A DNA stretch of 64,000 nucleotides from G963665215 sp963665215 (GCA_963665215.2 CAXXWW010000017.1:124001-188000); one strand, 5' to 3'; shown: positions 9,423 to 18,550, numbered from the stretch's first letter. Made by a program: numbers and translations. Notes: generated from the letters alone by a model not told the origin.

Positions 9423-9473
9423 TGTGGGACTCCTTGGCAACGCCGTCGGGTATGACCTCCGACCAGCGGCGAC

Positions 9474-9839
9474 CTACGGTTGGTCTGGCGTCTGGACCTC
9501 CGCCACGGCGGCCTCCTCGTCGGCGTAGAGGGTGATGAAGTCGGCCAGCCTCGTGATCTGGAAGATCTGCGTGTAGTGCTCGCTCAGCCCAGCAGCTATC
9601 AGACGCACGCCGGACTTCCGCGCCTGGGTGATAAGGCCGACAATCAGCGCGATTCCCGTGCTGTTGATGTAGCCTACACCCGTGAAGTTCAACAGGATGG
9701 CGTCGGACTCCTGGCGCGTCGCCTCGGCGAACGCCGTGTCGAGCGCCCCTTCCGAAAGGCCGCTTATCTCCCCTTGCAGATCGATGACCGGTATCCCGCC
9801 CCGGCTGCGAACTCTCGCCTCGAGGTGTCTAGCCGTCAT
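9474..9839 (-). CDS. STAS-domain anti-sigma-factor antagonist (first of two)
   Basis: This STAS protein of about 121 residues starts MTARHLEARVRSRGGIPVID. The phosphorylation loop is LLNFTGVGYINSTGIALIVGL, with Ser-Thr at the usual place. Its ATG (9839) lies inside the end of the phosphatase fusion gene (stop at 9829), so the two are translationally coupled. It is clearly a paralogue of the next gene, and the two even share the ending pattern of HYxQIFxxTRL. Having both suggests one kinase domain controlling two antagonists. Confidence 0.9.
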   Translation of the reverse strand: MTARHLEARVRSRGGIPVIDLQGEISGLSEGALDTAFAEATRQESDAILLNFTGVGYINSTGIALIVGLITQARKSGVRLIAAGLSEHYTQIFQITRLADFITLYADEEAAVAEVQTPDQP

Positions 9840-11484
9840 CCTGGTCTCCCTGGAGATTAACCACCAGCTCGATGGTGTGATGCACCTCGTCACTGGTGAC
9901 GTGGAACTCATCGACCATCTCTTTGATCAAGAAAAGGCCCCATCCGCGGGGACTCTGGATGCCGGCCAGCTTTGCGTCCAGGTCCGGGACTTCGGGCTCC
10001 GGGATATCGTCCCCACCCCCGTGGTCGGTGATGCGCACCGAGATGGCGGCCTTCGAGGCGGCCACGTGAAGGGATACCGGCAGGTCGGGCTTGTACTCGT
10101 TGCCGTGCTCCATGGCATTCATCGTCGCCTCGGCCACGGCGGTCTTCAGCCGCTCCAGCCGCACCGGGGACATGCCCAGGTCCTGCACGGCCTCGGCGAC
10201 CCGCTCCGTCGCCTGGCGCTCGTTACCCGCCTCGCTGGGAAGGTCGAACTTCAGCAGCGTCCGCCAGCTGGGGTCTTCAGGGGCCTCTGAGGTCGTGGTC
10301 GTCATGGGAGTATTCCTGTTGCCAGCACCTTTTACCCCAAGACGCTGGAGGGTCACCATGGTCACGTCGTCTTCCTGGATCGACTCGGGTCCGGTGAACT
10401 CGGCAAGCTCTTTCAAGAGGAAGTCGATCAGCGGCGCTCCCCCCGGGTGCTCCAGCACAAGGCCTCTCAGGCGTGGCAATCCGAACATCTCGCGCTGCTG
10501 GTTATGCGCCTCCGCGAGGCCGTCGCTGTACATGAACACGCTCTCCCCCGGTTTCAGCGAGACCTCCTTCTGCTCGTAGTCCATGCCGGGCATCAGGCCC
10601 AGCGGCATTCCCGTGGCCCGGAGCTCCCGTAGGCCGTCGGAGCTCCTGAGGCATGGCAGGTCCTGTCCCGCGTTGGCGTACTGCAGCAGGCCTTCCTTGG
10701 GATCGAGGACCGCGTACAGACAGGTGACGAACATCTTCGGGGGTATGTCGGGGCATAGCACATCGTTGGCGCGCCGCAGAACCTTGCCCGGGGAGATCAA
10801 CTGCTCGGCGGCGGCACGAAGGATCGCCCTTGTCGTGGCCATTACCAGGGCCGCGGGGACACCCTTGTCGGTGACGTCGCCGACCACCAGACCGAGCCGC
10901 CCACCCGGCAAATCGAGGAAGTCGTAGAAGTCTCCCCCCACCTCGCGGGCCGGCTGGTAGTGGGCATTCATCTGCCAACCCGGCAACTCGGGGACGGCCT
11001 GAGGGAGGAGGGTCTGCTGGATTACGCTGGCGACCCGCAGCTCCTGCTCCAGACGCTCGCGCTCCCGCACCTCGACCTTCTGCTGGAGTGCGAGCTGGGC
11101 CACCCGCACCGCCGGGGCCGCCTGAAACGAGAGCTTGCTCAAGAGCCGCAGGTCATCGGTCGAGTACTCCTGCTCGCTGAGCCGCTGGCCCAGGTTCAGA
11201 ATGCCTACCAGTCCGCCCTGGCTTATCAGCGGCACCGCTAATTTGACGCCCGCGGCCTTGAGCTGTCTGACCGTGGGCGAGTCAAGGTTGAGTTTGTCGA
11301 CTTCCACCACACCCGGCGAGCTCTCCAAATAGGGCACAATGGGGTCGTTAAGCGCGATCTCGACGGCCTGACCAAACGTCGTTGGCTGTAGGGATACGGG
11401 CGGAATCTCGCCTGCTTCGGGATCGGGGCGTTCGCTCCCGACCAGCCCCTGCCAGATGTTCTGTAGCCTCATTGTCACGTCCAT
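9829..11484 (-). CDS. GAF - SpoIIE phosphatase - RsbW-type kinase fusion, partner-switching regulator
   Basis: The 551-residue cytoplasmic protein combines both opposing activities of a partner-switching module. Residues about 1-125 form a GAF-like sensor (VKLAVPLISQGGLVGILNLG), and 125-160 a coiled linker. Residues 160-383 are a PP2C/SpoIIE/RsbU phosphatase with metal-binding motifs GGDFYDF (183-189), GDVTDKGVPAALVM, YSDGLAEAHN and EDDVTMVTL. After a short linker, residues about 405-551 are an HATPase_c kinase of the RsbW type, with N-box EATMNAMEHGNEY, G1 DHGGGDD and G2 RGWGLFLIKEMVD. The frame is continuous across the junction. It is first in an operon with two STAS genes, its probable substrates. 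Its output partner (a sigma factor or enzyme) is not in the window. Confidence 0.92.
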   Translation of the reverse strand: MDVTMRLQNIWQGLVGSERPDPEAGEIPPVSLQPTTFGQAVEIALNDPIVPYLESSPGVVEVDKLNLDSPTVRQLKAAGVKLAVPLISQGGLVGILNLGQRLSEQEYSTDDLRLLSKLSFQAAPAVRVAQLALQQKVEVRERERLEQELRVASVIQQTLLPQAVPELPGWQMNAHYQPAREVGGDFYDFLDLPGGRLGLVVGDVTDKGVPAALVMATTRAILRAAAEQLISPGKVLRRANDVLCPDIPPKMFVTCLYAVLDPKEGLLQYANAGQDLPCLRSSDGLRELRATGMPLGLMPGMDYEQKEVSLKPGESVFMYSDGLAEAHNQQREMFGLPRLRGLVLEHPGGAPLIDFLLKELAEFTGPESIQEDDVTMVTLQRLGVKGAGNRNTPMTTTTSEAPEDPSWRTLLKFDLPSEAGNERQATERVAEAVQDLGMSPVRLERLKTAVAEATMNAMEHGNEYKPDLPVSLHVAASKAAISVRITDHGGGDDIPEPEVPDLDAKLAGIQSPRGWGLFLIKEMVDEFHVTSDEVHHTIELVVNLQGDQDDG

Positions 11485-11969
11485 ACTGACTACATCCTAT
11501 CCCGAACCACTTCAGAATCTTCAGTGCGACTCTCACTTCTCACACACCTCTCTCATGGCCTTCGGGTGACGCATATCCTACAGGATTCGGTAAGCCATGA
11601 ACAACTTGATGCGGCTGTGCAGCCAGGCTAGCGAGAGGAGCTTCCCGCTGCGCCACCACGTGGCTTTGCACAAGAAGTGGCGCGGTCGTGTGAATTGCCC
11701 TTCGACAAGCTCAGGGCGAGCGGTTGGTTTATAGTTCCGTTCGTGGTGAGCCTGTCGAACCACGCCTCCGCATTCCACCTTTTGGTGCAAAGCCCCGTCC
11801 TCTCGAGTGGTCATCGCTCCGATTACAGGCCGCTGCACTGCGGGCTCCATTTCGCGACTTCAACTCCGAATCAACACAGCGCTCACCCCCCCCCAATGGA
11901 GGGTCCCAAAGGGCGGATCCTGTGGCGCGGGTTTGGGGCGCGCCGCCCAGAGGTCCCCCTCGGGGGGAG
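11485..11969. other. Intergenic region holding a MITE-like repeat, upstream of the phosphatase fusion
   Basis: No convincing gene was found. The region includes the promoter side of the minus-strand SpoIIE-type operon, the 133-bp palindromic repeat at 11662-11794 and a G/C-rich stretch next to the left end of the IS481-type element. Confidence 0.5.
11662..11794. repeat. 133-bp MITE-like palindromic repeat, copy 1
   Basis: The terminal inverted repeats are ggctttgcacaagaag on the left and cgccttttggtgcaaagcc-like on the right. Inside is a second inverted pair, ttcgacaagctcaggg against ggtgagcctgtcgaa. The second copy, 35077-35209, has the same length and only scattered substitutions. The translated pieces PFDKLRA and VVSLSNH are widely seen as spurious peptides from such intergenic repeats. 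It carries no gene, so any movement would need a transposase in trans. Confidence 0.75.
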
Positions 11970-13083
11970 TGTATAGACCGGGGACATAGCTTACACATGT
12001 TCGGGGACATGGTGGACACCATAATAGGCATGACTTCATTACAAGGAGGTGGTCATGCCATGGAAGGAGATGTCCGTTATGTCTCAGAGGAGAGAGTTCG
12101 TGGAGCTGGCGCAGGCTGAAGGCACCAACAAAAGGGGCCTTTGCCGTCGCTTCGGGATCAGCCCTACGACTGGATACAAGTGGCTTGGGCGTTTCCGTGA
12201 AGGGAGCGAGGCAGGCCTGGTCGAGCTGCCGCGGCGGCCTCACTACTCGCCTGCACGTACCCCATCGCAGGTTGAGCAGGCGGTGCTGTCTGCCCGTGCG
12301 GCCCATCCGGCCTGGGGAGCTCGTAAGCTGCGACGGTGGCTTTTGGACCGCAGGGATGTGTTTGAGGCGGACATGCCGGCCCCCAGTACTATCACGGCGA
12401 TCTTGCGTCGTCATGGCCGCATTGACCCCGCCGAGGGGCCCAAGCACCGTTCCTGGCAGCGATTTGAACACCAGGCACCCAACGACCTGTGGCAGATGGA
12501 CTTCAAAGGCCACTTCCCCCTTACCCGAGGACGCTGCCACCCTCTGACTGTTCTGGACGATCACTCTCGGTTTGCCTTGGGGCTGCAGGCCTGCGGTAAC
12601 GAGCAGGGAGAGATGGTGCAACAGCGCCTGACGGCTATCTTCCGGCGCTACGGCCTGCCCAACACAATGTTGATGGACAATGGCTCCCCGTGGGGCCATG
12701 ACCAAGACCACCCCTACACACCTTTTACAGTCTGGCTGCTGAGGTTGGGCATCGGAGTCAGTCATGGACGCCCTTATCACCCTCAGACACAGGGAAAAGA
12801 TGAGCGCTTCCACCGAACCATGACCGTTGAAGTGCTGCAGGGGAGCAGCTTCACTGATCTGGCGCACTGCCAGAGAGCCTTCGACCTGTGGCGGGACATC
12901 TACAACTTGGAGCGGCCCCATGACGCCCTTGACCTTGCTACTCCGGCCACCAAGTACCAAGTGAGCCAAAGACTGTTTCCCGAGGTCCTTCCACCCTTGG
13001 AGTACGAACCAACCGACCTGGTACGCCGTGTTCACGACAAAGGTAGGCTCCAGTTGTTTGGCCGTATCTTCAAGGTACCTAAG

Positions 13084-14796
13084 CCCGAATCCACCGAAGG
13101 AGGGCGTCGGGTTAGCGTCCTGAGGCGGCAAGAGGGTGCTCCTGTGCTTCTGGGATAATGGTTTTGTAGCAAAAAAACGGCCCTGGAAAAGGAGCACCCA
13201 GTAGATGCTGCCACGCAACCACCCCGACCGGATCCAAATCACCTTCGACGACCGCCGCTTGGTGGCCAATGCCGGGCTGCTCCTTCCGGCCACCCTGGCG
13301 CGGCACCTCGGCCTGCCCCAACTCCTCCGGCAGCGCCTCGACCTGGGCGATGCCCCGGGGCGGGCGAACACGAGCGACAAGATGATGACGCTGGTGGCGT
13401 CTGCGCTGGCTGGGGGCGACTGCATTGGCGACGCCGATGTGTTGCGCACCGGGGGGACGGCCTGCACCCTGGGCGGCACGGTCAAGGCGCCATCCACCCT
13501 GGGCACCTTCCTGCGCAGCTTCCGGTGGGGCCACGTCCGTCAACTCGACCGGGTGAGCCGCGAGTTGCTGGCCCGGGCTTGGCAGGCCGGGGCGGGACCC
13601 GGCAACGGGCCCCTGACCATTGACCTGGACTCCACCATCTGCGAGACCTACGGACTGGCCCTGGCCAAGGAGGGCGCCCGCCACCACGGCTATACCGGCA
13701 AGCGGGGCTACCACCCGCTGCTGGCCATCGCCGCCGGCACCGGAGACGTGCTGATGTCCCGGCTGCGCGAGGGCCGGGCCAACACCGCCCGCTTCCTGCG
13801 GGAGACGGTGGGACGGGTGCGCTACGCCGGGGCCAACGGACGACTCACGCTACGGGCCGACAGCGGGTTCTACACTCATGGCGTGGTATCCGTCTGCCGC
13901 AAGATGGATGTCCGCTTCTCCATCACCATCCGCCAGCACAAAAGCCTGCACAATCTCATCGAGGCGATACCCGAAGATGCCTGGACGCCGATTCCTTACT
14001 GGATGGACGGCGCCGCCGATGTGGCCGAGACCACCTGCACCCCCTTCCAGGCCGAGGCGGACGCCGCGCCGGTACGGCTCATCGTCCGGCGGGTGAAGCC
14101 CACGCCCGGTTCCCAACTGGCCCTCTTCGCCAAATACAGCTATCATGGCTTCATCACCGACCGGGACGGGGAGTTGCTCGAACTGGAGGCTGACCATCGC
14201 CGCCACGCCGAGATCGAGAATGCCATACGCGACCTCAAGTACGGCGTCGGGCTGAACCATCTCCCCTCGGGCCGCTTCGCCGCCAACGGCGCCTGGCTGG
14301 CCGTCCAGACGATGGCCCACAACCTGGCCCGCTGGACGGCGCGGATCGGTCTGGGAGAGCGGATAGCCACCACCAAGACCCTCCGGCGGCGGTTCTTCTC
14401 CCTGGCCGGACGGCTCACCCGCTCGGCACGCCGGTTGACCCTGCATCTTCCGGATCGCTGGCCTTGGGCTGAGAAGTTCAGCCGCGCCTTGGCCCGGCTG
14501 CGAGCCATTCCACTCCCGGCCTGACGGCACCGTCGGCGACCGACCCACCCACCGGACAACCGAAGATCCCCGCAGACTCGTGCCAGCCCGGTCCGAGAGA
14601 GTTCCCTGCTGCGTATTCTCTCGCCATCCCGCGCATCGCAGCTCCCGCAGACGGCCATAGGGGCCCCTGTGCGGCGATGAAGACCGTCCGCCGACCTCCC
14701 TACCCCAAATGGAACCCAGGCTATTTCCCCTGTAGCTCCCTCACCCCCCTTCCGCTTTCCTCACGCCGTCCATCGGTGTCCTTCGGTGGATTCGGG
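13084..14796 (+). mobile_element. IS1380-family insertion sequence, copy 2, nested in IS481
   Basis: The same 18-bp perfect inverted repeats as copy 1 bound a 1713-bp element (13084-13101 and 14779-14796). It is flanked by a perfect 5-bp target duplication, ctaag, at 13079-13083 and 14797-14801. It is 12 bp shorter than copy 1 because of an in-frame deletion in the transposase gene. Confidence 0.95.
13205..14524 (+). CDS. IS1380 family transposase (copy 2)
   Basis: This 439-residue DDE transposase is almost identical to copy 1. The visible differences are a 12-bp in-frame deletion (NTARFLRETV here, NTARGAAHFLRETV in copy 1) and a few substitutions, such as PQLLRQRLD for PELVRQRLD and CIGDADV for CIDDADV. 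The catalytic motifs LTIDLDSTICE, RADSGFYT and EIENAIRDL are kept. The clean target duplication shows that it inserted recently, though whether this shorter protein or a sister copy did the work cannot be told. Confidence 0.93.
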   Translation: MLPRNHPDRIQITFDDRRLVANAGLLLPATLARHLGLPQLLRQRLDLGDAPGRANTSDKMMTLVASALAGGDCIGDADVLRTGGTACTLGGTVKAPSTLGTFLRSFRWGHVRQLDRVSRELLARAWQAGAGPGNGPLTIDLDSTICETYGLALAKEGARHHGYTGKRGYHPLLAIAAGTGDVLMSRLREGRANTARFLRETVGRVRYAGANGRLTLRADSGFYTHGVVSVCRKMDVRFSITIRQHKSLHNLIEAIPEDAWTPIPYWMDGAADVAETTCTPFQAEADAAPVRLIVRRVKPTPGSQLALFAKYSYHGFITDRDGELLELEADHRRHAEIENAIRDLKYGVGLNHLPSGRFAANGAWLAVQTMAHNLARWTARIGLGERIATTKTLRRRFFSLAGRLTRSARRLTLHLPDRWPWAEKFSRALARLRAIPLPA

Positions 14797-14992
14797 CTAA
14801 GGCCTTCAAGGGCATGCCAGTGGCTATTCGGCCGACAACTGACGATGGAGTCTGGAACGTCTTCTTCGCCACTCATCAAATCGCCCAGCTTGACCTCAGG
14901 CACGATGCCTAACATACTCAAATGTGTCCACCATGTCTCCGAACACCCGTCCACCATGTGTCCGGTCCATACAGGGGAGGCGTGGTGGGACA

Positions 14993-15430
14993 CTACGGCC
15001 GTGACTCGAGCAGGTCCTTCAGGTTCTCGATGTCGGTGTCTACCTGCCTCTTGAGAATGCGCCCTATTGGTGGCTCGGCAAGCCTGAAGAAACCGCCCGG
15101 CTCTCCCTTGCCCGTCAGGGTGATTCTCGTCCCCTCGTTTACCGGTTCGAAGTCGAGGCTGGCTTCGGCCGGTATCGGCCCCGAGGTGACCTTCCAGGCG
15201 TAACGCTTGTCGGGCTCGTATGCCGTGACCTCGCTTTGCGACTCGATCTTCCTGCCCAGGAAACGAGCGACGTATTCATACCGCGTGCCCACCCCCAGGG
15301 GGCCTTCCGAGACCACCCGGGCGTCCACGGCCCACGCCTGCCACCGCGGGGAGTTCTCGACGTTTGTGACGAACGCGAAGACCTCTTCCACCGGTCGCCT
15401 GATCGTAAGGCTGCGCTCCAGCTCTATCAT
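14993..15430 (-). CDS. SRPBCC (START-like) family protein
   Basis: This 145-residue protein of the polyketide-cyclase/dehydrase fold binds hydrophobic ligands in a cytoplasmic beta-cup. Typical pieces are the opening LERSLTIRRPVEEVFAFVTN, the SPRWQAWAVDARVVSEGPLG strand pair, GTRYEYVARFLGRKIESQSE, and the long C-terminal helix RILKRQVDTDIENLKDLLES. The ATG at 15430 has only a weak upstream site (GGGGTGCAACAAG). The gene is divergent from the large SARP-type regulator, so they share a promoter region of about 180 bp. The ligand is unknown. Confidence 0.82.
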   Translation of the reverse strand: MIELERSLTIRRPVEEVFAFVTNVENSPRWQAWAVDARVVSEGPLGVGTRYEYVARFLGRKIESQSEVTAYEPDKRYAWKVTSGPIPAEASLDFEPVNEGTRITLTGKGEPGGFFRLAEPPIGRILKRQVDTDIENLKDLLESRP

Positions 15431-15610
15431 CTTGTTGCACCCCCTGTTGGAATCCCTCGTCGTCCTTATACTAGAACCCGCGTGCCGACCACCAGGGGAC
15501 GGCCCATCGCAACACAGTCTACATGGAGGGCGTCCCCGTACCGTTACGGGACTCGTTACGGGGCCGCTCCGTTGCGGTCTGTTGTAGAATAGGGGCCAGG
15601 AGTCGCCATC

Positions 15611-18550
15611 GTGCATTCCCTCGCGATATTCCTTCTCGGTCCGCCGCGCATAGAGAGCGAGGGCGCTACCGCTCGAGTCGACACACGCAAGGCCACCGCG
15701 CTCATGGCCTACCTGGCGGTGACCGGCGAGGGCCAGCGACGAGACGGGCTTGCCGGCCTGCTATGGCCGGACAGCGACCAGGTCAGCGCCCGCGCCGCCC
15801 TCAGGCGCACCCTCTCCACGCTGAACAAGGCGCTGGGTCGACAGGGACTCGTCATCCAGCGTGAGACAGTAGGCCTCGATTGGGACGCAGGACCCTGGAT
15901 CGATCTGGTCGAGTTTCGGCGGCGGCTGTCGAGCAGCCGGGACCACCCCCACCCCTCCGAGGGCGCCTGTGACGACTGTCTCTCGTGGCTGAGCGAGGCT
16001 GTGCGGCTGTACCGAGGAGACTTCCTGGAGGGGTTCACTCTCAGGGACAGCAGCGTCTTCGACGATTGGCAGCTTGGGCAGAGCGAGGCGCTGCGAATGG
16101 AGATGGCGGGAGTCCTGGAAAGGCTAGAGGGCATCCATGCCGCCAAGGGCGACCTGAAGTCTGCCATTGATTACTCCCGGCGCTGGCTATCCCTCGACCC
16201 CCTGGACGAGAAGGTGCATCGCCGGCTAATTCAGCTCTACGCATGGGATGGTCAGAGGGCGGCGGCGTTGCGCCAGTACCGGGAGTGTGTGCGGATACTC
16301 GACCAGGAGCTCGGGGTGGCGCCCCTGGAAGAGACGACCCGGCTATACCAGACAGTCAGAGAGAGCAGGGTGTCCGCGCCGCCGGTCACGGCTCGGCCGC
16401 GCCCCGTCATGGCGCGGTCACAAAGCAGCATGGCCACGCGGCCCCCAACGGACTTCCCCGAGCGCCAGCGGGCGTATCCCATGGTCGGCCGAGCAGCCGA
16501 GCTGCAAGCCCTCATCGACGCCTACCGCTCGATCCGGGACGATGGGCGCCTGCTCGTCCTGACGGGCGAGGCGGGCATCGGCAAGACCAGGCTGGCCGAA
16601 GAGTTCCTATCGCACCTCAGGGCCATCGGTGCCACCACAATCGCCACCAGATGCTTTCGGGGGGAGACGGGCCTCGCCTACGGCCCCTTCGTCGAAGCCC
16701 TGTGTGCCGCCATAGCGGACACCGGCGGGGATGGTTCCGGATTGGGCTGGTCCGACCACTGGCTGAGCGAGGCCGCTCGCCTGGTGCCCGACGCCAACCG
16801 TGCGGGTCGGGACATACCCGTCGTCCCCCCGCTCGACAGTCCCGGGGCCCAGAGACGCTTCTTCGAGGCCATCGGCCACATTCTCTCCTCCATCTCTCGC
16901 GAGGGCAGGCCGGGCGCCCTGCTCGTTGACGACCTCCATTGGGCCGATGAAGCCTCCCTGGACTTGCTGACATTCATGGTCCGCCGCCTGCGGGGACAGC
17001 CTATCTGCATCGTCGCCACCTGGCGTACCGAGCTCGAGGCCGGGGGCCGCCTGCGGGGCCTCCTGGCGGAGGCCAAACGATCGGGTGTGGCCGCGTCGGT
17101 CCCGCTGACCCGCCTGACCCTCTCCAATGTGACGGAGCTGATACGTGGCGTGCAAGCCGCCGGCCAGCCGCCTCCTGGAGCGATAATAGACAGGCTATAC
17201 CGCGAGACGGAGGGGCTGCCATTCTTCCTGGTGGAGTATCTGGAGAGCCGGCGCAGAGACCGAGGGTGGACTGCCGATGAGCCCTGGGAGATGCCATCCG
17301 GCGTCCGCGACCTCCTGCGGGCGAGGCTGGACTCGGTGAGCGAGACGGAACGGCAGCTACTAGACGCGGCTGCGGTAATCGGACGCTCCTTCGACTTTCG
17401 CACGCTTCAGGAGTCGAGTGGGCGGCAAGAGGAGGAGGCCGTGGCGGCCCTCGACGGTCTGCTGAGCCGCGACCTGGTGAACGAGTTGGGCCGGACCGAT
17501 AAGGGGACGGGCATCACCTACGACTTTAGCCATGAGCAGCTCCAGGCACTGGTCTACGAAGAGACCAGCCTGGCGCGGCGGCGGCTGCTCCATCGCCGGG
17601 TGGCGGAGGCTATGATCGCGCGCTTCAGTCGTGAGAGCGACCGCGCGTTGGCGAGCACCATCGGCCAGCACCTTGGGCTCGCCGGCCGGAACGAGGAAGC
17701 CTCGTGGTACTTCAAGCTGGCGGGGGATCACGCCGCCGCCCTCTACGCCAACGCTGAGGCCATGGGCCACTACCGGTCGTCGCTGGTGCTTGGACACCGC
17801 GACCCCGCAGGTCTCAACGCGGCCATAGGCGATCTACAGACCCTGGGGGGTGAGTACGGCCAGGCGATAAGCAGCTACGAGACGGCCGCCTCCCTCTGTC
17901 GCCCGGATGCCCTGGCAGGAGTCGAGGGCAAGCTCGGCGGCGTCTACCTGCGGCGCGGAGACTGGCAGGTTGCGGCAAGCCACTTCGAAGCGGCGCTTGC
18001 CGGCCTGGCTGACCCCGGCGACCTGGCACTGCGGTCGAGCCTGCACGCAGACCTCAGTCTGACGGCCCATCGCACCGGTGACGCCGATAAGGCCCAGGAG
18101 GAGGCCGCTTTGGCGCTGGAACTCGGCGAGGAGGCCGGCGACCCTCAGTCCGTGGCACAGGCACACAATATCGTGGGGATCCTGGCGCGAAGCCGAGGCG
18201 ATCTGCCGGCGGCACGTTATCACCTCGCCCTCAGCCTCGACATCGCGGAGCATCTGGACCACTCCGCGTCCCAGGTCGCCGCGCTCAACAATCTGGCGCT
18301 CGCACAGTGGGGCCTCGGCGAACTGGATGCTGCCATCGCGCTGGCGGAGAGGGCCCTCTCGCTATGCAGCTCGCTTGGCGACCGCCACCGAGAGGCGGCG
18401 CTGCACAACAGCCTGTCCGACCTGCTGCACACGTCCGGCAGCCCGGACGCAGCTATGGAACACCTCGAGCAGGCCGTAGCCATTTTCGCGGACATTGGCG
18501 AGGACGCGGGCGCGATGCAGCCCGAGATATGGAAACTGGTCGAATGGTAG
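15611..18550 (+). CDS. SARP/AfsR-type transcriptional regulator with AAA ATPase and TPR domains
   Basis: The 979-residue regulator begins with a winged-helix DNA-binding domain (residues about 1-95: LAIFLLGPPRIES, ATALMAYLAVTGEGQRRD, LRRTLSTLNKALG). A bacterial transcriptional activation (BTAD) domain of TPR type follows, to about 255 (LYRGDFLEGFTL, ALRQYRECVRILDQELG). The STAND/AAA ATPase domain has Walker A LTGEAGIGKTRLAEE (about 315-330) and Walker B ALLVDDLHWADEASLDLL (about 436). The C-terminal third is a series of TPR repeats rich in Ala and Leu. Such proteins activate transcription when ligand or partner binding opens the ATPase. The GTG start follows CAGGAG. Targets are unknown; the divergent SRPBCC gene is the obvious candidate. 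Confidence 0.9.
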   Translation: MHSLAIFLLGPPRIESEGATARVDTRKATALMAYLAVTGEGQRRDGLAGLLWPDSDQVSARAALRRTLSTLNKALGRQGLVIQRETVGLDWDAGPWIDLVEFRRRLSSSRDHPHPSEGACDDCLSWLSEAVRLYRGDFLEGFTLRDSSVFDDWQLGQSEALRMEMAGVLERLEGIHAAKGDLKSAIDYSRRWLSLDPLDEKVHRRLIQLYAWDGQRAAALRQYRECVRILDQELGVAPLEETTRLYQTVRESRVSAPPVTARPRPVMARSQSSMATRPPTDFPERQRAYPMVGRAAELQALIDAYRSIRDDGRLLVLTGEAGIGKTRLAEEFLSHLRAIGATTIATRCFRGETGLAYGPFVEALCAAIADTGGDGSGLGWSDHWLSEAARLVPDANRAGRDIPVVPPLDSPGAQRRFFEAIGHILSSISREGRPGALLVDDLHWADEASLDLLTFMVRRLRGQPICIVATWRTELEAGGRLRGLLAEAKRSGVAASVPLTRLTLSNVTELIRGVQAAGQPPPGAIIDRLYRETEGLPFFLVEYLESRRRDRGWTADEPWEMPSGVRDLLRARLDSVSETERQLLDAAAVIGRSFDFRTLQESSGRQEEEAVAALDGLLSRDLVNELGRTDKGTGITYDFSHEQLQALVYEETSLARRRLLHRRVAEAMIARFSRESDRALASTIGQHLGLAGRNEEASWYFKLAGDHAAALYANAEAMGHYRSSLVLGHRDPAGLNAAIGDLQTLGGEYGQAISSYETAASLCRPDALAGVEGKLGGVYLRRGDWQVAASHFEAALAGLADPGDLALRSSLHADLSLTAHRTGDADKAQEEAALALELGEEAGDPQSVAQAHNIVGILARSRGDLPAARYHLALSLDIAEHLDHSASQVAALNNLALAQWGLGELDAAIALAERALSLCSSLGDRHREAALHNSLSDLLHTSGSPDAAMEHLEQAVAIFADIGEDAGAMQPEIWKLVEW

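Larger units (their letters stand above)
12055..14912 (+). pseudogene. IS481 family transposase, interrupted
   Basis: The start ATG (12055) follows AAGGAGGTGGTC and gives MPWKEM, the usual IS481 beginning. An HTH follows (NKRGLCRRFGISPTTGYKW), then the DDE core: WQMDFKGHFPL (Asp), MLMDNGSPWG (Asp) and GKDERFHRTM (Glu). After GRIFKVPK, at 13083, the gene is split by the IS1380 insertion. Reading on from 14802 restores the frame and the expected C-terminus AFKGMPVAIRPTTDDGVWNV to a TAA at 14910-14912. The two parts rejoin exactly if one copy of the 5-bp duplication is removed. The left part still reads on into the insert for some 25 codons (stop at 13158). The protein lacks its tail and is probably inactive. 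Confidence 0.9.
11970..14973 (+). mobile_element. IS481-family insertion sequence, split by IS1380 copy 2
   Basis: The ends are imperfect inverted repeats of about 50 bp. The left starts tgtatagaccggggacat (11970) and the right, reversed, starts tgtatggaccggacacat (ends 14973); both contain gacatggtggacac. The flanks share a 6-bp direct repeat, ggggag, at 11964-11969 and 14974-14979. Without the 1713-bp insert and its duplicated 5 bp the element would be about 1.29 kb, normal for IS481. The order of events is clear: IS481 came first, IS1380 second. Confidence 0.88.

Noticed and set aside
11860..13506. Very long antisense open frame across the IS481/IS1380 junction (548 codons)
   Set aside because: It is a shadow of the two transposase genes. 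Its sequence has no family pattern and it crosses an insertion junction made by a recent event.
1039..14796. Composite transposon made of the two IS1380 copies
   Set aside because: The outer flanks do not match, and copy 2 has its own private target duplication inside IS481, so the copies inserted separately.
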